Assembly (NCBI GenBank): GCA_020720945.1
Contig: DYNR01000062.1
Coordinates: forward strand, 1 to 10,460
Origin: Chthoniobacter flavus
GTDB lineage: Bacteria > Verrucomicrobiota > Verrucomicrobiia > Chthoniobacterales > DYNR01
DNA: 10,460 nucleotides
Direction: 5' to 3'
Position 1 is the stretch's first letter, and each line of letters begins with the position of its first letter. A program made the translations under genes and the position numbers. The notes beneath the pieces are model-generated. The model saw only the letters and a list, made by a program, of their open reading frames with translations, did not search any database and was not told where the DNA came from. Below are positions 7,138 through 10,460 of the stretch, one piece after another.

Positions 7138-7697
7138 ACGCTCCCGATACCGACACCAACGATCAACCCGAAACCGCGCCCGAGGAAACGACGGCAAACC
7201 CGGAGTCTTCCCAGTGCCAGGAACCCGAACGCTCCCCAGAAGAGACCTTGGTCGCCGAAATCCAAAAATTCAAAGAGCTCGCTCTCAGGACTACTGCCGA
7301 CTTCGACAACTACCGCAAACGGATGGTCCGCGAAAAAGAAGATGCCATCCGCTACGCAAACGCGAGTTTGCTGGAACGCCTCCTGCCCGTCCTAGACAGC
7401 TTCGAACTCGGCCTGCAAGCCGCAAAAAAAACTTCTGGCTCCGAAGCCATCGTCCAAGGATTTGAAATGGTCGAAAAACAGCTCCAAGACTTCCTGAAAG
7501 AAAGCGGCGTGGAATCCATCCCGACAGACAATACGCCCTTTGACCCAAATTTGCATGAAGCCGTCTCCCAGCAACACGACGCTTCTGTGCCGGAAGGAAA
7601 AATCCTCCTGCAAATCCGCCGCGGCTTCAAACTCCGCGACCGCCTTTTGCGCCCCTCCATGGTGATCATATCGAAGGGTCCCGAAAAAATTTCATGA
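7134..7697 (+). CDS. grpE: GrpE, nucleotide exchange factor of DnaK
   Basis: A cytoplasmic homodimeric co-chaperone that releases ADP from DnaK and so resets the DnaK-DnaJ folding cycle. It has 187 residues, the usual length. A disordered acidic N-terminus (about 1-38) is followed by the long helix (about 39-92, with RTTADFDNYRKR at 52-63), and the C-terminal beta domain with FDPNLHEAV (136-144) and the family signature GFKLRDRLLRPSMV (164-177). The start ATG overlaps the stop of the phosphatase by 4 bp, and its own stop overlaps the dnaJ start by 4 bp. No Shine-Dalgarno site is seen, so translation probably depends on coupling. No dnaK is present here, unlike the common grpE-dnaK-dnaJ order. 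Confidence 0.97.
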   Translation: MNAPDTDTNDQPETAPEETTANPESSQCQEPERSPEETLVAEIQKFKELALRTTADFDNYRKRMVREKEDAIRYANASLLERLLPVLDSFELGLQAAKKTSGSEAIVQGFEMVEKQLQDFLKESGVESIPTDNTPFDPNLHEAVSQQHDASVPEGKILLQIRRGFKLRDRLLRPSMVIISKGPEKIS

Positions 7698-8830
7698 GCT
7701 CGAAGCGCGATTATTACGAGATTCTGGAAGTCGTCAAATCGGCGCGGGAAGACGAAATAAAAAAATCTTACCGCAAGCTGGCAGTCCGCTTCCACCCGGA
7801 CAAAAACCCAGGCGACCCAGAAGCCGAAGAACGGTTCAAGGAACTCGGCGAAGCTTACGATGTCCTGATGGATCCCAACAAACGCGCCGCTTACGACCGC
7901 TACGGGCACGCCGCATTCCAGCAGGGCAGAGGCCCTGGCGGAGGTGGCGGCGGATTCCACGACCCGTTCGATCTTTTCCGCGAGGTTTTTTCTGGCGGCG
8001 GCGGTGGCGGCATTTTCGAGCACTTCTTCGGAAACGCCCAAGACCGCGCCGACCGCTACCGCGGCTCGGACCTCCGCTACGATTTGGAAATTTCTCTCGA
8101 AGAAGCCTCCGCAGGTGCCGACAAAGAAATCGAAATCCGCAAGCTGGAAACTTGCGAGGCCTGCGAGGGAACCGGTGCCCAAAGCGGCTCAAAAATCATC
8201 ACTTGCTCGGTCTGCCGCGGCCAAGGCCAAGTCGTCACTTCTCGCGGATTTCTTCAGATGGCGCAAACTTGCCCCAACTGCCGGGGAAGCGGGCAAGTCA
8301 TCGAAAAACCCTGTTCCTCTTGCCGGGGGCAAGGCCGCCGCGAAAAAACTTCCCGCCTCAAACTGAGGATTCCCGCCGGCGTGGAAACGGGCTTCAAACT
8401 GCGCGTCCCCAACGGCGGAGAAGCAGGCCTGCGCAACAATTCCAACGGCGACCTCTATGTTGTCGTCCATGTCGCCCGCCATTCGTTTTTTGAAAGAGAC
8501 GGCCACGAATTGCATTGCGAAGTCCCGATCCCTTTCACCACCGCTGCCCTCGGCGGCGAAATTCGCGTCCCGACCCTTTACGGTGAAACCATCGCAAAAA
8601 TTCCCGCAGGCACACAAAACGGGACAAACTTCCGCATCCGCCAACACGGGATGCCTATCTACCAAGGCTCGGGCAAGGGCGACCTTTTTGTCCGCGTCAA
8701 AGTCGAGGTTCCAACCCGCTTAAACCCCGTGCAACGCAAGAAGTTAGAGGAATTTGCCGAGCTTTGCGAATCGGACAACACCCCCATCCACAAGTCGTTT
8801 TACGAACAAATCAAAGACTTGTTCACATGA
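7694..8830 (+). CDS. dnaJ: Chaperone DnaJ (class A Hsp40)
   Basis: A cytoplasmic co-chaperone that delivers unfolded proteins to DnaK and stimulates its ATPase. It has 378 residues and the complete class A layout: the J domain (about 5-70) with HPD at 34-36; a Gly/Phe-rich region (about 76-113) with two runs of six glycines; the zinc domain with four CXXCXGXG repeats (Cys154/157, 171/174, 193/196 and 207/210); and two C-terminal substrate-binding domains (about 215-370). All eight zinc cysteines are present. ATG 7694 overlaps the grpE stop (ATGA) and puts the J domain right at the N-terminus. A GAAGGG lies 14-15 bases upstream, too far to be a good Shine-Dalgarno site. Confidence 0.98.
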   Translation: MSSKRDYYEILEVVKSAREDEIKKSYRKLAVRFHPDKNPGDPEAEERFKELGEAYDVLMDPNKRAAYDRYGHAAFQQGRGPGGGGGGFHDPFDLFREVFSGGGGGGIFEHFFGNAQDRADRYRGSDLRYDLEISLEEASAGADKEIEIRKLETCEACEGTGAQSGSKIITCSVCRGQGQVVTSRGFLQMAQTCPNCRGSGQVIEKPCSSCRGQGRREKTSRLKLRIPAGVETGFKLRVPNGGEAGLRNNSNGDLYVVVHVARHSFFERDGHELHCEVPIPFTTAALGGEIRVPTLYGETIAKIPAGTQNGTNFRIRQHGMPIYQGSGKGDLFVRVKVEVPTRLNPVQRKKLEEFAELCESDNTPIHKSFYEQIKDLFT

Positions 8831-8850
8831 ACCCAAAACTCTAAATTCCC

Positions 8851-10320
8851 ATGATTGTTTCCGCTGAAGAAATGAAATGCGCCGAAGAAGCGGCGTTCGC
8901 ATCCGGCATATCCGCCTCCGACCTGATGGAATCGGTCGGAGAGTTTATCGCATCTTCCGTTTCCCGTTTTTTTCCGGTTCCTTCTCATTGCTCGGCTTTT
9001 TACGGAAAGGGAAATAACGGGGGCGACGCCTTGGTCGCCGCCCGCCACTTGATCCAACGGGGGTGGTCTTGCTCTCTGGTTTGCCCCTTTCCAGAAGAAG
9101 AGCTTTCGCCGCTAGCAAAAAAACAACTCGACGCACTGCGCCCGCTTCTAACCGCTCCGGCAAACGAAAAAAACCGTCGCCCGCAAGTCGTCATTGACGG
9201 CCTTTTGGGACTCGGTTCCAAAGGCGACCCTTCTTCACCGATCGCCGCTTCGATCGCAGAAATCCGCCGCCTCCGCAACCAAGAAGGCGCGTTTGTCGTG
9301 GCAGTCGATATCCCTAGCGGATTGGATCCCTCTTCTGGCACCCCTTCGCCAAACTGCGTCCACGCGGATTTGACCGTCGCCGCCGGTGCTGCAAAAACCG
9401 CGCTCTTCTCCGATGCCGCCACCAATGCCGTCGGACGCATCGCCGTCGCCCCTCTCCCCTCCCTCAACTTCCCAAAAAACAGCCTCGAAGAAATCGTCAC
9501 CCCTTCCCTCCTCCGGTCTTGGTTGCCGCCGCGCGACTTCGATTCTTACAAAGGAGTCTTCGGCCACACCTGCATCATCGCGGGTTCCCCAGGCTATTTC
9601 GGTGCGGCAAAACTTTGCGCATTGGGCGCGCTCCACGCGGGCGCAGGGTTGGTCACCATCCTCGCAAAACCGAAAACTTTCCCGTTCCTCGCCACGACTT
9701 GCCCCCCGGAAATCATGGTCAAGCCAGTCAATGATTTTCGAGAAGTTTTTGATTTTGAACACGATAGCCTCGCCATCGGCCCAGGTCTGCTCGGGGAACC
9801 TCTCCCCGAAATCACAGAAATCATCCGGGGCGACAACGCTCCCGCCGTCATCGATGCCGCGGCTTTAGATGTCTTCCAAAACAGCTTGAAAGTATTGAGA
9901 AACTCCAGCGCACCACGCATCCTCACCCCCCACGCCGGAGAGTTCGCCCGCTTTTACAAAAAACTCTCGCTGGACCGCAATGCCCGCGCCCGCGCCTTTG
10001 TCGAAGAACACCCCTGCGTGCTTCTTTTCAAAGGGGCCAGGACTCTTGTCGCCGCTCCAGGGAAACCCGTTTTCTACAATTCGACCGGCACTCCTGGAAT
10101 GGCGACTGCTGGAATGGGGGATGTTTTGACTGGGGTGATTGCTGCGTTATTGGGGCAAAAGCTGCGTCCTACCGCAAGTGCTTCGCTGGGGGCGTGGCTC
10201 TGCGGACGCGCCGCGGAACTCGCAATCGCCTCGGGAGAATCCGAGCAATCGCTTTCTGCCGGCAAGATCCCTGAATTCCTCGGCAAAGCCTTCCGCGAAA
10301 TCCGGCACTCGGATCTCTAA
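8851..10320 (+). CDS. nnr: Bifunctional NAD(P)HX epimerase / ADP-dependent dehydratase (YjeF type)
   Basis: A repair enzyme for hydrated NADH and NADPH (NADHX, NADPHX), which form by heat, acid or a side reaction of glyceraldehyde-3-phosphate dehydrogenase. The N-terminal domain interconverts the S and R forms; the C-terminal domain dehydrates the S form, in bacteria usually with ADP. It has 489 residues, normal for the fused enzyme. The epimerase domain (about 1-215) shows GKGNNGGDA (52-60), DGLLGLG (116-122) and AVDIPSGLD (151-159). The dehydratase domain (about 225-489) shows SYKGVFGH (232-239), GSPGYFGAAKL (245-255), LTPHAGEF (358-365) and GTPGMATAGMGDVLTG (413-428), with the likely catalytic Asp424. 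Both domains look intact. It lies 20 bp after dnaJ with no Shine-Dalgarno site. It may be the last gene of the phosphatase operon, or use a weak promoter inside the end of dnaJ (TTGTTC 8819-8824, 17 bp, TAAATT 8842-8847). Confidence 0.95.
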   Translation: MIVSAEEMKCAEEAAFASGISASDLMESVGEFIASSVSRFFPVPSHCSAFYGKGNNGGDALVAARHLIQRGWSCSLVCPFPEEELSPLAKKQLDALRPLLTAPANEKNRRPQVVIDGLLGLGSKGDPSSPIAASIAEIRRLRNQEGAFVVAVDIPSGLDPSSGTPSPNCVHADLTVAAGAAKTALFSDAATNAVGRIAVAPLPSLNFPKNSLEEIVTPSLLRSWLPPRDFDSYKGVFGHTCIIAGSPGYFGAAKLCALGALHAGAGLVTILAKPKTFPFLATTCPPEIMVKPVNDFREVFDFEHDSLAIGPGLLGEPLPEITEIIRGDNAPAVIDAAALDVFQNSLKVLRNSSAPRILTPHAGEFARFYKKLSLDRNARARAFVEEHPCVLLFKGARTLVAAPGKPVFYNSTGTPGMATAGMGDVLTGVIAALLGQKLRPTASASLGAWLCGRAAELAIASGESEQSLSAGKIPEFLGKAFREIRHSDL

Positions 10321-10460
10321 AAAACGGGAGACCCCTCGCTTCGGGCGTTCAACGATCCAGTCAAGCTTCACCGGACGCTTTTGGATCAAAAAATTCAGCA
10401 AATAACGCAAACAGTCACAATTACCACCCTGGTACCTTTTCAACGAGCCATCTGAAGCAG
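10321..10460. other. Non-coding or unassigned end of the window
   Basis: After the NAD(P)HX enzyme I find no gene I can support. An inverted pair GATCCA (10354-10359) and TGGATC (10382-10387) has a 22-base loop and no T-run after it, so it is not a convincing terminator. On the minus strand a frame begins at TTG 10443 and runs back over the end of the preceding gene. Its first 43 residues lie outside that gene but match nothing I know, so it is not called. Confidence 0.4.

Noticed and set aside
6181..7197. Minus-strand open frame of 338 codons opposite the phosphatase, and another at 7352-8182 opposite grpE and dnaJ
   Set aside because: Both mirror strongly supported genes. C-rich third positions on the plus strand leave few stop codons on the opposite strand. 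Neither translation resembles a family I know.
7424..7431. Slippery run GCA AAA AAA ACT in grpE, possible -1 frameshift
   Set aside because: A -1 shift would end at a stop about 12 codons later, and similar A7 runs occur in dnaJ and nnr, so this looks like background composition.
1..10460. CRISPR arrays, tRNA or rRNA genes, insertion sequences, phage genes
   Set aside because: No repeated spacer pattern, cloverleaf, transposase or integrase frame, terminal repeats or phage-type genes were seen.

Overview
The window is a compact stretch of chromosome with nine protein-coding genes, at most about 230 bp between genes, and no RNA gene, mobile element or CRISPR array that I can see. The GC content is moderate to high. 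The gene set points to a Gram-negative bacterium with a peptidoglycan wall. It includes a lipoprotein of a type I associate with Verrucomicrobiota, a STAS antagonist with a DSTFMG core, and a SpoIIE-type phosphatase joined to grpE-dnaJ. I lean towards Verrucomicrobiota (moderate confidence, from recall, not from a search); the genus cannot be named.

Layout. Positions 162-3538 are on the minus strand: a sodium:alanine-type symporter (AGCS family, 2174-3538) is followed after 17 bp by a class B penicillin-binding protein of the PBP2/MrdA type (162-2156), a likely two-gene operon. A divergent gap (3539-3668) separates this from the plus-strand genes, which run to 10320: a NUDIX hydrolase like ADP-ribose pyrophosphatase (3669-4295), a lipoprotein of unknown function (4355-4873), a STAS-domain anti-sigma-factor antagonist (4922-5455), a membrane-anchored GAF-SpoIIE protein phosphatase (5683-7137), grpE (7134-7697), dnaJ (7694-8830) and a bifunctional NAD(P)HX epimerase/dehydratase (8851-10320). 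The phosphatase, grpE and dnaJ overlap by 4 bp each (ATGA junctions), so they are one translationally coupled unit. The last 140 bp hold nothing I can assign.

How the genes fit together. The STAS protein and the SpoIIE-type phosphatase are the antagonist and phosphatase of a partner-switching stress circuit; the third part, an anti-sigma kinase, is not in the window. The phosphatase is coupled to the DnaK co-chaperones GrpE and DnaJ, but dnaK itself is absent. The genes on either side, NAD(P)HX repair and a probable ADP-ribose hydrolase, both deal with damaged or broken-down nicotinamide cofactors. The plus-strand region therefore reads as a stress-signalling and damage-repair neighbourhood; this is inference from the families.

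Every family is known and I found no clearly new system. The points most worth checking are the phosphatase-grpE-dnaJ coupling, promoter-like hexamers at a constant 38-39 nt from three start codons (possible leaderless transcripts), and a PBP2 whose N-terminus looks more like a signal peptide plus linker than a normal membrane anchor.
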